Source: Nocardioides lijunqiniae (GTDB lineage: Bacteria > Actinomycetota > Actinomycetes > Propionibacteriales > Nocardioidaceae). Taken from it: 64,000 nucleotides of DNA. Made by a program: the position numbers and the translations under genes. The stretch covers positions 50,504 through 114,503 of the forward strand of contig NZ_JACJGM010000020.1 of the NCBI RefSeq assembly GCF_015024225.1. Reading direction: 5' to 3'. Positions 19,067-27,325 of this stretch are shown here, piece after piece (positions within the stretch are counted from its first letter, which is position 1; every line of letters begins with the position of its first letter). A model generated the notes under the pieces. The model searched no databases. It saw only the letters and a program-made list of their open reading frames with translations, and was not told the origin of the DNA.

Positions 19067-19594
19067 ATGTCACGAGACGACGGTCACAGCATCCCAGGCC
19101 CCGTGGTGGTGATGGGAGTCTCCGGATCCGGCAAGAGCACCGTCGGCGCCGCGCTGGCGCAGCGCCTGCGAGCGCCGTTCGCCGATGCCGACGACTTCCA
19201 CCCGGAGGCGAACGTCGCGAAGATGACCGCCGGCCATCCGCTCGACGACGACGACCGGCGCCCCTGGCTCGAGGCCATCGGCGTCTGGCTGGCCGGCCAC
19301 GAGGGCGGCGGCGTGATGACGTGCTCGGCGCTCAAGCGGGCCTACCGCGACCAGCTGCGCGACCACGCGCCGACCACGACGTTCGTGCACCTGCACGGCG
19401 AGCGCGCGGTCATCACCCGGCGCCAGGCCACCCGACCCGGCCACTTCATGCCGGCCTCGCTGCTCGACTCGCAGTTCGCGACGCTGGAGCCGCTCGAGGA
19501 CGACGAGGACGGCTTCGTGGTCGACGTCGACCAGTCGGTGGACGACATCGTCGCCGAGGCCACCCGCCACCTGACCACCTCCGAGGAGAACTGA
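19067..19594 (+). CDS. gntK: Gluconokinase
   Basis: The 175-residue P-loop kinase has VVMGVSGSGKST near residue 15 and the gluconokinase motifs DADDFHPEANVAKM, PLDDDDRRPWL and CSALKRAYRD. It phosphorylates D-gluconate to 6-phosphogluconate in the cytoplasm, feeding the pentose phosphate pathway. The stop overlaps the start of the permease gene (TGATG), so uptake and phosphorylation genes form one operon behind the inverted repeat at 19008-19042. Confidence 0.95.
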   Translation: MSRDDGHSIPGPVVVMGVSGSGKSTVGAALAQRLRAPFADADDFHPEANVAKMTAGHPLDDDDRRPWLEAIGVWLAGHEGGGVMTCSALKRAYRDQLRDHAPTTTFVHLHGERAVITRRQATRPGHFMPASLLDSQFATLEPLEDDEDGFVVDVDQSVDDIVAEATRHLTTSEEN

Positions 19595-20982
19595 TGTCCC
19601 CGACCATCGTCATGGCCGCGACCGAGCTGACCGAGCCGGTCGCCGGCGGCGGGCGCCTGGTGATCTCCGCGCTCGTCGGCATCGCGCTGATCGTCGCGCT
19701 GATCACCTTCCTCAAGGTGCACCCGTTCCTGGCCCTGATCGTCGGCGGGCTCGCGGTCGGCATCGTGGCGGGGGTGGACGTCGCCGACGTCATCACCAGC
19801 TTCACCACCGGGTTCGGCACGACCGCCGCCGGCGTCGGCATCCTGATCGCACTGGGCGCGATGTTCGCCAAGCTGCTCGCCGACTCCGGCGGCGCCGACG
19901 AGATCGTCGACGCGATCGTGGGCCGCGCCAGCACCCGGATGCTGCCGTGGGCCATGGCCGCGGTCGGCGCCCTGATCGGGCTGCCGATGTTCTTCGAGAT
20001 CGGCCTGGTCCTGCTGATGCCGGTGATCTACCTGGTCGCCCGGCGCGCGCAGCTCTCGCTCGTCACCGTCGGCATCCCGGCACTGGCCGGCCTGTCGGCC
20101 ATGCACGGCCTGGTGCCGCCGCACCCCGGCCCGCTGGTCGCCATCGACTCGCTCGGCGCCGACCTCGGCACCACCCTGGCGCTCGGCGTCCTGGTCGCCG
20201 TGCCCACCGTGATCGTGGCCGGCCCGCTGTTCGCCCCGATCGCCGGCCGCTGGGTGCCGGTCCCTGCGCCCGACCGCTTCGAGGCCGCCCGCGAGTCCGA
20301 GGAGATGGAGCAGCGCCCGTCGTTCCCCGTCACGCTCTTCACCGTCCTGCTGCCGGTGATGCTGATGATGGGCAAGGCCCTGGCCGACATCATCATCGAC
20401 GACACCGAGAACGGCGTGCAGCGCGTGCTCGACGTCATCGGCACCCCGGTCGTCGCCCTGCTGATCGCGGTCATCGTCGCGATCTTCACCTTCGGCCGCG
20501 GCGCCGGCATGAACGGCGAGGCGGTGGCCAAGTCCATCGAGTCGTCGCTGCCCCCGATCGCCGGGATCCTGCTGATCGTGTGTGCCGGCGGTGGCTTCAA
20601 GCAGGTGCTGGTCGACACCGGCATCGGCACCAAGCTGGCCGACTGGGCCCAGGACTTCGACGTCTCGGTCATCTTCCTCGCCTGGCTGCTCGCCGTCCTG
20701 ATCCGCCTGGCCACCGGCTCCGCCACGGTCGCGACCATCACCGCCTCCGCGCTCGTCGTCGGCCTCGCCGAGGGCCTCAGCCAGGGCGAGACCTCGCTGG
20801 TCGTGCTCGCCGTCGGCGCCGGCTCGGTGTTCTTCTCCCACGTCAACGACGCCGGCTTCTGGCTGGTGAAGGAGTACTTCGGCATCTCCGTCGGGCAGAC
20901 CATCAAGACCTGGTCGGCCATGGAGACGATCCTGTCCGTCACCGGCCTGATCTTCGTCCTGCTGCTCAACATCGTGATCTAG
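19594..20982 (+). CDS. gntP: GntP-family gluconate permease
   Basis: The 462-residue membrane protein has about twelve to fourteen hydrophobic segments and GntP signatures such as GLPMFFEIGLVLLMP, GLVPPHPGPLVA and VFFSHVNDAGFWLVKE. It imports gluconate with protons. ATG 19594 has GAGGAG just upstream and overlaps the gntK stop by one base. It ends before a long perfect hairpin at 21000-21073. Confidence 0.94.
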   Translation: MSPTIVMAATELTEPVAGGGRLVISALVGIALIVALITFLKVHPFLALIVGGLAVGIVAGVDVADVITSFTTGFGTTAAGVGILIALGAMFAKLLADSGGADEIVDAIVGRASTRMLPWAMAAVGALIGLPMFFEIGLVLLMPVIYLVARRAQLSLVTVGIPALAGLSAMHGLVPPHPGPLVAIDSLGADLGTTLALGVLVAVPTVIVAGPLFAPIAGRWVPVPAPDRFEAARESEEMEQRPSFPVTLFTVLLPVMLMMGKALADIIIDDTENGVQRVLDVIGTPVVALLIAVIVAIFTFGRGAGMNGEAVAKSIESSLPPIAGILLIVCAGGGFKQVLVDTGIGTKLADWAQDFDVSVIFLAWLLAVLIRLATGSATVATITASALVVGLAEGLSQGETSLVVLAVGAGSVFFSHVNDAGFWLVKEYFGISVGQTIKTWSAMETILSVTGLIFVLLLNIVI

Positions 20983-20999
20983 CGGCGCACGACCGGCCG

Positions 21000-21073
21000 C
21001 ATGTAACACGTCGTCCACGGCACTTCCAGCCCGCTGCAGCGGGCGGGTAGTGCCGTGGACGACGTGTTACATG
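21000..21073. terminator. Long bidirectional hairpin after gntP
   Basis: The two 25-base arms (21000-21024 and 21049-21073) are exact reverse complements. The 24-base loop holds a second hairpin GCCCGC-TGCA-GCGGGC. It lies between convergent gntP and nirD and could stop transcription from both sides. There is no T-run. Confidence 0.7.
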
Positions 21074-21107
21074 GGGTTGCGGACCCCGCGGACCCGGCCG
21101 ATCCAGC

Positions 21108-21470
21108 TCAGGCGGCGTCGACCTTGCGGTGGCCGATGTGCACGACGCCGTCGACGACCTTGACGCCGTACGCCGGCACCGAGACGTGGGCGTCCTCGAG
21201 GCACTTGCCGCTGCGCAGGTCGAAGGCGTGCTTGTGGGACGGGGAGGCGACGAACGGCACCTCGCCCCGGGTCCCCACGATCCCGCGCGCGATGACCGAG
21301 GCCTTCGCGAACGGGTCGTGGTTGCCGAGGGCGTAGACGTGGTCGTCCTGCGTCCGGAAGATCGCGATCGCCTGGCCGTGCACCAGCGCCGTGACGCCGC
21401 GCTCGACCTCGAGCTCGACCACCCGGCAGACCGGCTGCCACTCCTCTGCGTAAGGGGAGCGAGGTGTCAT
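21108..21470 (-). CDS. nirD: Nitrite reductase small subunit-like Rieske protein (NirD)
   Basis: The 120-residue protein matches the NirD Rieske-like family: WQPVCRVVELEVERG, then AIFRTQDDHVYALGNHDPF, and SPSHKHAFDLRSGKCLED. NirD subunits keep the Rieske fold but generally lack a full set of iron-sulfur ligands, as appears here. A very strong ribosome site AAAGGAGGT precedes ATG 21470. The large subunit gene nirB is not within the window on either side, so this is an orphan copy. It sits between gntP and ispD, not with other nitrogen genes. Confidence 0.85.
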   Translation of the reverse strand: MTPRSPYAEEWQPVCRVVELEVERGVTALVHGQAIAIFRTQDDHVYALGNHDPFAKASVIARGIVGTRGEVPFVASPSHKHAFDLRSGKCLEDAHVSVPAYGVKVVDGVVHIGHRKVDAA

Positions 21471-21588
21471 CGCGACCTCCTTTCGTGACTCGGAACCTAG
21501 GTCGCCCGTGTGTGCCCCCTGTTTCGCCGTGTAACAGCCGTGAAAATGAATCCGCAGCGCGTCCGGCCGCGCTGGCACACTGCCTCGC

Positions 21589-22011
21589 ATGGACACCGAC
21601 CGGCCGAGCGCGCGCCGCGAGACGACGCACTTCGTGGCGTGGTGCGTCGTCGGCGCCGCCCTCGCGACCGGCGTCGCCGGCCTGCTGACGATCGGCGTCG
21701 TCGTGCTGCCGCTCGCGGTGGTGGCGGGCGCCGCGACGCTGTGGCTGGTCGGCCTCGACCGCGGTCTCGCCGGGCTGGTCTCGGGCCTCTCGGCCGCTCC
21801 CCTGCTCGTCGCCTGGGGCTCGCGCGGCGGCCCCGGCGAGGTCTGCCGCGCTCAGGCGGCGGACGCGACGTACGTGTCCTGCATCGAGGCGTGGAACCCC
21901 TGGCCGTGGCTCGCGGCCGGCGTCGTGCTGGTCGTGGTCGGGGTCGCCGTCTTCGCCGCCGTCGGACGTGGCCGCGTCACCCGTGGCGTCGGCGCGGTCG
22001 CCGCTTCGTAG
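21589..22011 (+). CDS. Small membrane protein of unknown function
   Basis: The 140-residue protein has about three membrane segments (approximately residues 17-55 as two helices, and 105-128). A central loop contains two Cys (EVCRAQ and [13 protein letters not shown]). I do not recognise the family. It lies 10 bp before ispD on the same strand, and 119 bp from the divergent nirD start. The paired Cys could form a disulfide in an outer loop. Codon use is typical for the region. Confidence 0.7.
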   Translation: MDTDRPSARRETTHFVAWCVVGAALATGVAGLLTIGVVVLPLAVVAGAATLWLVGLDRGLAGLVSGLSAAPLLVAWGSRGGPGEVCRAQAADATYVSCIEAWNPWPWLAAGVVLVVVGVAVFAAVGRGRVTRGVGAVAAS

Positions 22012-22021
22012 ACTCCGGCCC

Positions 22022-22702
22022 GTGCCCGCCGCCGTCGTCGTCCTCGCCGCCGGGTCCGGCTCGCGCGTCGGGGCGGACGTCAACAAGGTCCTGCTGCCCC
22101 TGCGCGGGCGCCCGGTGCTCGCCTGGTCGGTCGCGGACGCGCTCGCGCTCCCCGACGTACGGCGCGTGGTGCTGGTGGTGCGCGACGGCGAGCAGGACGA
22201 GGTCGGGCAGGCGCTCGCGCCGCACCTGGGCGAGGCCGAGGTGCACCTGGTCGCCGGCGGGGAGACGCGCCACGACTCGGAGTGGGCCGCGCTGCGCGCC
22301 CTGGCGACCGACATCCACGCCGGACAGGTCGACGTGGTGGCGATCCACGACGCCGCGCGACCGCTCGCGGGGGCACCGCTCTTCGACACCGCCCTGGCCG
22401 CGGCCCGCGAGCACGGCGGCGCGATCCCCGTCGTCGCCCTCACGGGGCTCCTGCACCGCGACGGCACCCACCCCGGCGCGGCGCTCGCCGGCGTCCAGAC
22501 CCCGCAGGCCTTCCGCGCTCCCGAGCTCCTGGCGGCCTACGAGCAGGCGGCCGCCGACGGCTTCCAGGGCACCGACACGGCCAGCTGCGTCGCGCGGTAC
22601 GCCGCCGGGCCGGTCGCCGCCGTGGCGGGGAGCTCCCGCAACCTCAAGATCACGTTCCCCGAGGACGTCGCGCTCGCCGAGGAGCTCATCGAGGTGCGGT
22701 GA
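22022..22702 (+). CDS. ispD: 2-C-methyl-D-erythritol 4-phosphate cytidylyltransferase
   Basis: The 226-residue protein has the IspD nucleotide motif [20 protein letters not shown] at the N-terminus, then [26 protein letters not shown] and TDTASCV. It attaches CMP to methylerythritol phosphate in the MEP pathway. GTG 22022 puts the nucleotide motif at residue 7. The 3' end overlaps, tail to tail by 17 bp, a gene for a degenerate IspD-like protein. Confidence 0.93.
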   Translation: MPAAVVVLAAGSGSRVGADVNKVLLPLRGRPVLAWSVADALALPDVRRVVLVVRDGEQDEVGQALAPHLGEAEVHLVAGGETRHDSEWAALRALATDIHAGQVDVVAIHDAARPLAGAPLFDTALAAAREHGGAIPVVALTGLLHRDGTHPGAALAGVQTPQAFRAPELLAAYEQAAADGFQGTDTASCVARYAAGPVAAVAGSSRNLKITFPEDVALAEELIEVR

Positions 22703-23258
22703 GCGCGGCGAGGACGGCGACGTCGTCCTCGCTGGAGACGCGGCGCGCGGCGGGCGGCGCGTCGGCGTACTCGACCGGGAAGCGCGCGGCCAACGCCGCG
22801 ACCAGCTCGGCGAAGTCCAGGCTGGGCAGCCCGTCGAGCGCGGCCACCACCGCAGCCGGCAGCACGACCGGCGAGCACACGGCCAGCAGGCCGTCGCGGT
22901 CGACGGTCTCGCCCACGAAGCCGTCGTCGACGGTCTTGACGGTGTCGGTCACGGGGCGCACCCCGACCACGACGGCGCCGGTGTCACCCGAGCGGGCGAC
23001 GCAGGCGGCGATGAACGAGGCGGGCGTCATCGGGCACAGGCTGTCGTGCAGAACGAACGGCTCGCCGGAGTCGACGAGACCGGCCCACTCCGTGCCGAGG
23101 TCGACCGGGGTCACGCCGGCGTCCCCCAGCGCCCACACCGCACAGGTCACCAGCGCCTCGCCGTGGATCAGCGCGAAGGGCAGCGACCCGCGCCCCTCCT
23201 CCACCACGGTGCCGAGGGTGGGCTGGGGGTCGGCGTCGTCGTACGGGCTGCTGGTCAT
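22686..23258 (-). CDS. Degenerate IspD-like protein
   Basis: The 190-residue protein aligns by eye with the second half of Isp[20 protein letters not shown] where IspD has HDAARP, then [42 protein letters not shown] where IspD has PVTDTIK...TVDR..L..VQTPQ.F. The N-terminal glycine-rich CTP-binding loop is missing and replaced by a short unrelated segment, and the Asp-Ala-Ala-Arg and Gln-Thr-Pro-Gln motifs are lost. It is therefore unlikely to be a cytidylyltransferase. It lies between carD and the true ispD. A regulatory or structural role is possible. Confidence 0.75.
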   Translation of the reverse strand: MTSSPYDDADPQPTLGTVVEEGRGSLPFALIHGEALVTCAVWALGDAGVTPVDLGTEWAGLVDSGEPFVLHDSLCPMTPASFIAACVARSGDTGAVVVGVRPVTDTVKTVDDGFVGETVDRDGLLAVCSPVVLPAAVVAALDGLPSLDFAELVAALAARFPVEYADAPPAARRVSSEDDVAVLAALTAPR

Positions 23259-23277
23259 GGCGCTCCCAACCTACGAC

Positions 23278-23307
23278 GAAGGCCCCCGGCAGGAGCCGGG
23301 GGCCTTC
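23278..23307. terminator. Terminator hairpin between carD and the IspD-like gene
   Basis: GAAGGCCCCCGGC and GCCGGGGGCCTTC are perfect 13-base arms around an AGGA loop. The site is 31 bp downstream of the carD stop and upstream of the IspD-like gene on the same strand. The only T-tract is short, but the stem is very stable. Confidence 0.8.
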
Positions 23308-23338
23308 ATCGGTGCGGGTGGAGCGGGTGGAGCGTCGC

Positions 23339-23824
23339 TCAGGAGGCGAGGACCTCGTCGAGGATGGCCTCGGCCTTGTCCTCGTTGGTGTGCTCGGCCA
23401 GGGCCAGCTCGGAGACCAGGATCTGGCGCGCCTTGGCCAGCATCCGCTTCTCGCCGGCCGAGAGGCCGCGGTCACGCTCGCGGCGCCACAGGTCGCGCAC
23501 GACCTCGGCGACCTTCATGACGTCGCCGCTGTGCAGCTTCTCCAGGTTGGCCTTGTAGCGGCGCGACCAGTTGGTCGGCTCCTCGACGTGCGCGGCACGG
23601 AGGACGTCGAACACGCGGTCGAGGCCTTCCTTGTCGACGACGTCACGCACGCCGACCAGGTCCAGGTTGCACGCGGGCACGCGCACGACCAGGTCCTGCT
23701 GGGCGACGATCCGGAGGACGAGGTACTCGCGGTCCTCGCCCTTGATGGTCCGCATCTCGATGTCCTCGATGACAGCGGCCCCGTGATTTGGGTAAACAAC
23801 CGTTTCGCCGACGGTGAAAGTCAT
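23339..23824 (-). CDS. carD: CarD-family transcriptional regulator
   Basis: The 161-residue protein has the N-terminal Tudor-like RNA-polymerase-binding domain ([21 protein letters not shown]) and a helical DNA-binding C-terminal domain with [20 protein letters not shown] and [13 protein letters not shown]. The conserved Trp used to wedge the promoter bubble is in DLWRR. CarD stabilises open complexes at rRNA and other promoters and is essential in mycobacteria. A divergent UbiA gene starts 221 bp away, leaving room for two promoters. Confidence 0.95.
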   Translation of the reverse strand: MTFTVGETVVYPNHGAAVIEDIEMRTIKGEDREYLVLRIVAQQDLVVRVPACNLDLVGVRDVVDKEGLDRVFDVLRAAHVEEPTNWSRRYKANLEKLHSGDVMKVAEVVRDLWRRERDRGLSAGEKRMLAKARQILVSELALAEHTNEDKAEAILDEVLAS

Positions 23825-24044
23825 ATGTGATGAACCCCTTCCTAGGTGTCCATTCTAACACGCCTCCTGGCGGACGCTTTCGACGTTTCTGCAGGTCAGA
23901 GCCCTTCCGCGGGCTTGACGAAATCGAATTCGTGTGGTGGAGCCCCTCTCCGCCTACGCCGTTGCGAGGTCGCCGCGGCGACGAAGTCGAGGCGATCTGG
24001 TGCGTTTGCCGCTCCCTCGTCGCGACGTGACCGATACTGCACGG

Positions 24045-24989
24045 ATGGCCAAGACGCAGCGCTGGAGGCGACGCAGCCCCGCCGAGGAGAGCGCGGTCGA
24101 CGCGACCGTCGAGACCGCCGTCGAGGAGCCCCAGGAGGGCGCGACCCTCACTGAGACCAAGGCGGCCGAGAAGGGCGCAGCGAGTGCGGAGGCCACCAAG
24201 GACGCCGCAGACGCCGAAGCCGAGGACGTCGAGGACCCCGAGGACGTCGAGGAGCCCGCGGCGCCGCGCACCGGCCGACCGCGCCTCACCCAGCGGGCGC
24301 CGCTGACCCTCATCCAGGCCGCGCACCCCCGCCAGGCCGTGCTGACCGCCGCGTTCGTCGCCGTCGCGGCCGCCCTGTCGGGCCGGGCGGCGCGCGAGGT
24401 CGCGGTGGTGGCGGCCACCGTCCTGGTCGGCCAGGCCATCCTGGGCTGGCACAACGACCTCACCGACCGCCGCCGCGACGCGCGCCACGAGACGCCGGGC
24501 AAGCCGGTCGCCCAGGGCCACCTCGACCCCGGGACCGCGTGGTTCGCCCTCACCTGCGGCGTCCTGCTGGTCGTCCCGCTCTCGATCACCTCCGGCGTCA
24601 CCGCGGGCGGCGTCTACCTGCTCTCCCTCGTGGTGGGCCTGCTCGGCAACGTCGCCCTGCGGCAGGGGCTCCTCTCCTGGCTGCCGTGGGCGCTCTCCTA
24701 CGGCCTGCTGCCGGCGTACCTGTCGTACGGCGGGTGGGGCGGCGAGTTCCGCGGCGACGCCCCCAACCCGGTCCTGACGCTGCTCTTCGCGCTGCTCGGC
24801 GTCGGCGTGCACTTCCTGCGCGCCCTGTGGGGCCTGGTGCCCGACCACGAGGACGGCTGGACCTACCTCCCGCTCCGGCTCGGCCTCAAGCTCGGCGCCA
24901 CCCGGCTGCTGGTCCTCGCGGGGGTCTACAGCTCGCTCGTGCTGGTCCTGATCGCCTTCACGGGCAGCTACTCCGGCCTGGCCCGCTGA
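24045..24989 (+). CDS. UbiA-family prenyltransferase with acidic N-terminal extension
   Basis: The 314-residue protein has an unusual low-complexity N-terminus (residues 1-85) rich in Glu, Asp, Ala and Lys, then a UbiA membrane core with about seven to eight helices. The first Asp-rich motif is in GWHNDLTDRRRDA (NDxxDxxxD), which binds the Mg-diphosphate of the prenyl donor. The second motif is weaker, near VPDHEDGWTYLP. The aromatic acceptor is unknown; no quinone pathway genes are adjacent. It uses ATG 24045. Confidence 0.85.
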   Translation: MAKTQRWRRRSPAEESAVDATVETAVEEPQEGATLTETKAAEKGAASAEATKDAADAEAEDVEDPEDVEEPAAPRTGRPRLTQRAPLTLIQAAHPRQAVLTAAFVAVAAALSGRAAREVAVVAATVLVGQAILGWHNDLTDRRRDARHETPGKPVAQGHLDPGTAWFALTCGVLLVVPLSITSGVTAGGVYLLSLVVGLLGNVALRQGLLSWLPWALSYGLLPAYLSYGGWGGEFRGDAPNPVLTLLFALLGVGVHFLRALWGLVPDHEDGWTYLPLRLGLKLGATRLLVLAGVYSSLVLVLIAFTGSYSGLAR

Positions 24990-25072
24990 CCGGCCGGTCC
25001 GGGCGCGGGACGGGGCACTAGGCTGAGGGCATCATCGCCGTGCGGCGCCCGATCGAACCGAAGGCTCTGACG

Positions 25073-25702
25073 ATGCATCACCGCAGCAAGCTCGTGCTCG
25101 CCGTGGGAGCGCTCCTGCTCGCCACCCCCGCTCTCAGCTCGTGTGGCTTCAACCTGGCGACCGACCGCATCAACACCGTCCAGCACGGCGGGACCAACCG
25201 CGACGCCTCCGTCGACCTGCTGGCCGTCGTGATCGTGTCCGCGACCGACGGCTCCGGCACGCTCAGCGGACGCATCGTCAACAGCTCCGAGGACGCGACC
25301 GAGCTCAGCGCGGTCACGGCACTCGACGACGCGTCGGTCTCCACCGGCGAGATCGCCTCGGTCGAGGTGCCCTCTGGGGACGCGCTGGCGATGGCCGACC
25401 TCGGCGACGGCGTCCGGGTCGAGGGCGACTTCGCCGCCGGCGACATCATCGACCTGACCTTCGAGTTCACCAACGGCGAGCAGGTCGAGGTCGAGGTGCC
25501 GGTCGTGCGCGAGTGCGGCTACTACGCCGACCTCGACTCCGCCCCCACCGTCGGCGAGGGCGGGCCGACCGAGCCCAGCGAGTCGGCGGGCGCGTCCGCC
25601 AGCCCCTCCGGCGACGACGAGCCGTCCACCGAGCCGACGGACGAGGCTGCCGAGGAGACCGACGCCTCCTCGTGCGAGACCGAAGCGGCGGAGGCCCACT
25701 GA
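25073..25702 (+). CDS. Putative lipoprotein, unknown function
   Basis: The 209-residue product begins with a lipoprotein signal peptide ending in a lipobox, ALSSC at about residue 23. A beta-rich core of about 120 residues follows. The C-terminal ~60 residues are low-complexity Ser/Glu/Pro/Thr/Asp. Three Cys remain besides the lipidated one. I do not recognise the core. Its stop overlaps the start of gpmA (TGATG), so it is co-translated with a glycolytic enzyme. The chosen start, ATG 25073, gives a normal signal length; the frame is open to 25040. Confidence 0.78.
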   Translation: MHHRSKLVLAVGALLLATPALSSCGFNLATDRINTVQHGGTNRDASVDLLAVVIVSATDGSGTLSGRIVNSSEDATELSAVTALDDASVSTGEIASVEVPSGDALAMADLGDGVRVEGDFAAGDIIDLTFEFTNGEQVEVEVPVVRECGYYADLDSAPTVGEGGPTEPSESAGASASPSGDDEPSTEPTDEAAEETDASSCETEAAEAH

Positions 25703-26445
25703 TGACGTCGACGCTGATCCTGCTCCGCCACGGCGAGAGCGAGTGGAACGCCAAGAACCTCTTCACCGGCTGGGTCGACGTCGCCCTCACCGAGAAGGGC
25801 CGCGCCGAGGCGGTGCGAGGCGGTGAGCTGATGCGCGAGGCCGGCGTCCTGCCCGACATCGTCCACACCTCGCTGCAGCGCCGCGCGATCAACACCGCCT
25901 ACCTCTCCCTCGACGCGGCCGACCGCCACTGGATCCCGGTGAAGCGGTCGTGGCGCCTCAACGAGCGCCACTACGGCGCCCTGCAGGGCAAGGACAAGAA
26001 GCAGACGCTCGAGGAGTACGGCGAGGAGCAGTTCATGCTCTGGCGCCGCAGCTTCGACACGCCCCCGCCGCCGCTCGCCGACGACGACGAGTGGTCGCAG
26101 GTCGGGCTGCCCCAGTACGCCGACCTCGGCGACGACATGCCCCGCACCGAGTGCCTCAAGGACGTCATCGAGCGGATGCTCCCCTACTGGGAGTCCGACA
26201 TCACCGTCGACCTCGCTGCGGGGAAGACCGTGCTCGTGGCCGCCCACGGCAACAGCCTGCGCGGGATCGTCAAGCACCTCGACGGCATCAGCGACACCGA
26301 CATCGCCGGCCTCAACATCCCCACGGGCATGCCCCTGGTCTACGAGCTCGACGAGTCCTTCGCCCCCACCACCCCGGGCGGCACCTACCTGGACCCCGAG
26401 GCCGCCGCGGCAGCCGCTGCCGCCGTCGCCAACCAGGGCCGCTGA
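25702..26445 (+). CDS. gpmA: 2,3-bisphosphoglycerate-dependent phosphoglycerate mutase
   Basis: The 247-residue protein shows [20 protein letters not shown] at the N-terminus with the phospho-accepting His, [13 protein letters not shown], and the second active-site His in [15 protein letters not shown]. It interconverts 3- and 2-phosphoglycerate in glycolysis. The C-terminus ends in an Ala-rich tail. In mycobacteria this gene also precedes senX3-regX3, a synteny kept here with phoU inserted between them on the opposite strand. A composite hairpin follows at 26469-26535. Confidence 0.95.
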   Translation: MTSTLILLRHGESEWNAKNLFTGWVDVALTEKGRAEAVRGGELMREAGVLPDIVHTSLQRRAINTAYLSLDAADRHWIPVKRSWRLNERHYGALQGKDKKQTLEEYGEEQFMLWRRSFDTPPPPLADDDEWSQVGLPQYADLGDDMPRTECLKDVIERMLPYWESDITVDLAAGKTVLVAAHGNSLRGIVKHLDGISDTDIAGLNIPTGMPLVYELDESFAPTTPGGTYLDPEAAAAAAAAVANQGR

Positions 26446-26468
26446 CCCACGCGCCTGCTCGCAACGCT

Positions 26469-26535
26469 GGGACAGTCCCTCACGAACTCGTGGCCCCGCC
26501 TGAGGCGGGGCCACGAACGTGTGAGGGAGTGTCCC
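26469..26535. terminator. Nested hairpin between gpmA and phoU
   Basis: The outer arms 26469-26483 and 26521-26535 (GGGACA-CCCTCAC and its complement, one mismatch) enclose a second perfect stem CGTGGCCCCGCC/GGCGGGGCCACG (26489-26500 and 26504-26515) with a TGA loop. It lies between convergent gpmA and phoU. There is no T-run. Confidence 0.7.
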
Positions 26536-26542
26536 GACGACG

Positions 26543-27205
26543 TCAGCTGACGGCGTCGACGGCGCTGGGGTTGTGGCCGGTGACGACGAAGACGACCCGG
26601 TTGGCCACGGAGACGGCGTGGTCGGCGATGCGCTCGTAGTAGCGGCCGAGCAGGGCGATGTCGACCGCGGCCTCGACGCCGTTCTGCCAGTCGTCGGAGA
26701 GCAGCTCGGTGAAGCTCTGGCGGCGCAGCTGGTCCATGACCTCGTCGTCGCGGCCCAGCTCGATGGCGGCCTCGACGTCGCGCCCGGTGATGATCTGCGA
26801 GACGCGGCGCACCATGTCCTCGGCGACCTCGGCCATCCGGGCGACGGTGGGCTGCACCTCGACGGGCACGGCGACCTGCGGGACGCGCAGCCGGGCGATC
26901 TTGGCGACGTGGACCGACAGGTCCCCCATCCGCTCCAGCTCGCTCACCATCCGCAGCGCGGACACGACGGTGCGCAGGTCCCCGGCGACGGGCTGCTGCA
27001 GCGACAGCAGGGCGAAGGCGTTGTCCTCGACCTGCTCGCGCGCCCGGTCGATCTCGACGTCGGCGCTGATCACCTGCTCGGCGACCGCCGCGTCGCCGGT
27101 CATCAGGGCCTGGGTGGCCAGACCGACGGCCGTCTCGACCTGGCGGCAGATGCCGGCGAGGTCGACGAACATCGCATCCAGCTGGTCATGGAAGAGCTCA
27201 CGCAT
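26543..27205 (-). CDS. phoU: Phosphate signalling regulator PhoU
   Basis: The 220-residue all-helical protein has two PhoU repeats, each with a metal-site motif of the ExxxD type, for example in AEQVISADVEIDRAREQVEDNAF and LELGRDDEVMDQL. YYERIADHAVSVANRV near residue 195 is the classic PhoU signature. It links the Pst transporter to the sensor kinase and keeps the Pho regulon off when phosphate is ample. It is divergent from senX3-regX3 with a 120-bp gap that contains a PHO box on its own strand. No pst genes are in the window. Confidence 0.95.
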   Translation of the reverse strand: MRELFHDQLDAMFVDLAGICRQVETAVGLATQALMTGDAAVAEQVISADVEIDRAREQVEDNAFALLSLQQPVAGDLRTVVSALRMVSELERMGDLSVHVAKIARLRVPQVAVPVEVQPTVARMAEVAEDMVRRVSQIITGRDVEAAIELGRDDEVMDQLRRQSFTELLSDDWQNGVEAAVDIALLGRYYERIADHAVSVANRVVFVVTGHNPSAVDAVS

Positions 27206-27244
27206 GTGCTGGACCCTAGGAGGCGCAGGTGTCCGGCAGGGGCG

Positions 27245-27266
27245 GAGGCGTGAACGACGGGTGAAC
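27245..27266 (-). promoter_or_regulatory. PHO box: two 11-bp direct repeats (GTTCACCCGTC GTTCACGCCTC)
   Basis: On the minus strand the two adjacent 11-base units both begin GTTCAC, matching the actinobacterial RegX3/PhoP direct repeat. They lie 40 bp upstream of the phoU start and within the senX3 promoter region. This suggests that RegX3, encoded next door, drives phoU, and perhaps its own operon. Confidence 0.72.
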
Positions 27267-27325
27267 AGTCGGAAGTCACGCCTTCCCCGGCGAAATCCCG
27301 ATGAACACGGCCGTACGATTCCCCT

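Noticed and set aside
21000..21073. Insertion sequence end or attachment site
   Set aside because: The perfect inverted repeat is a short hairpin with no transposase or flanking duplication; a terminator is the simpler reading.
21520..21555. GlnR binding site before nirD
   Set aside because: GTTAC and GAAAC half-sites are present on the minus strand, but spacing is 5 rather than 6 bases, so the match to the consensus is off by one.
22686..23258. Second functional ispD
   Set aside because: The CTP-binding loop and the Asp-Ala-Ala-Arg and Gln-Thr-Pro-Gln motifs are missing.
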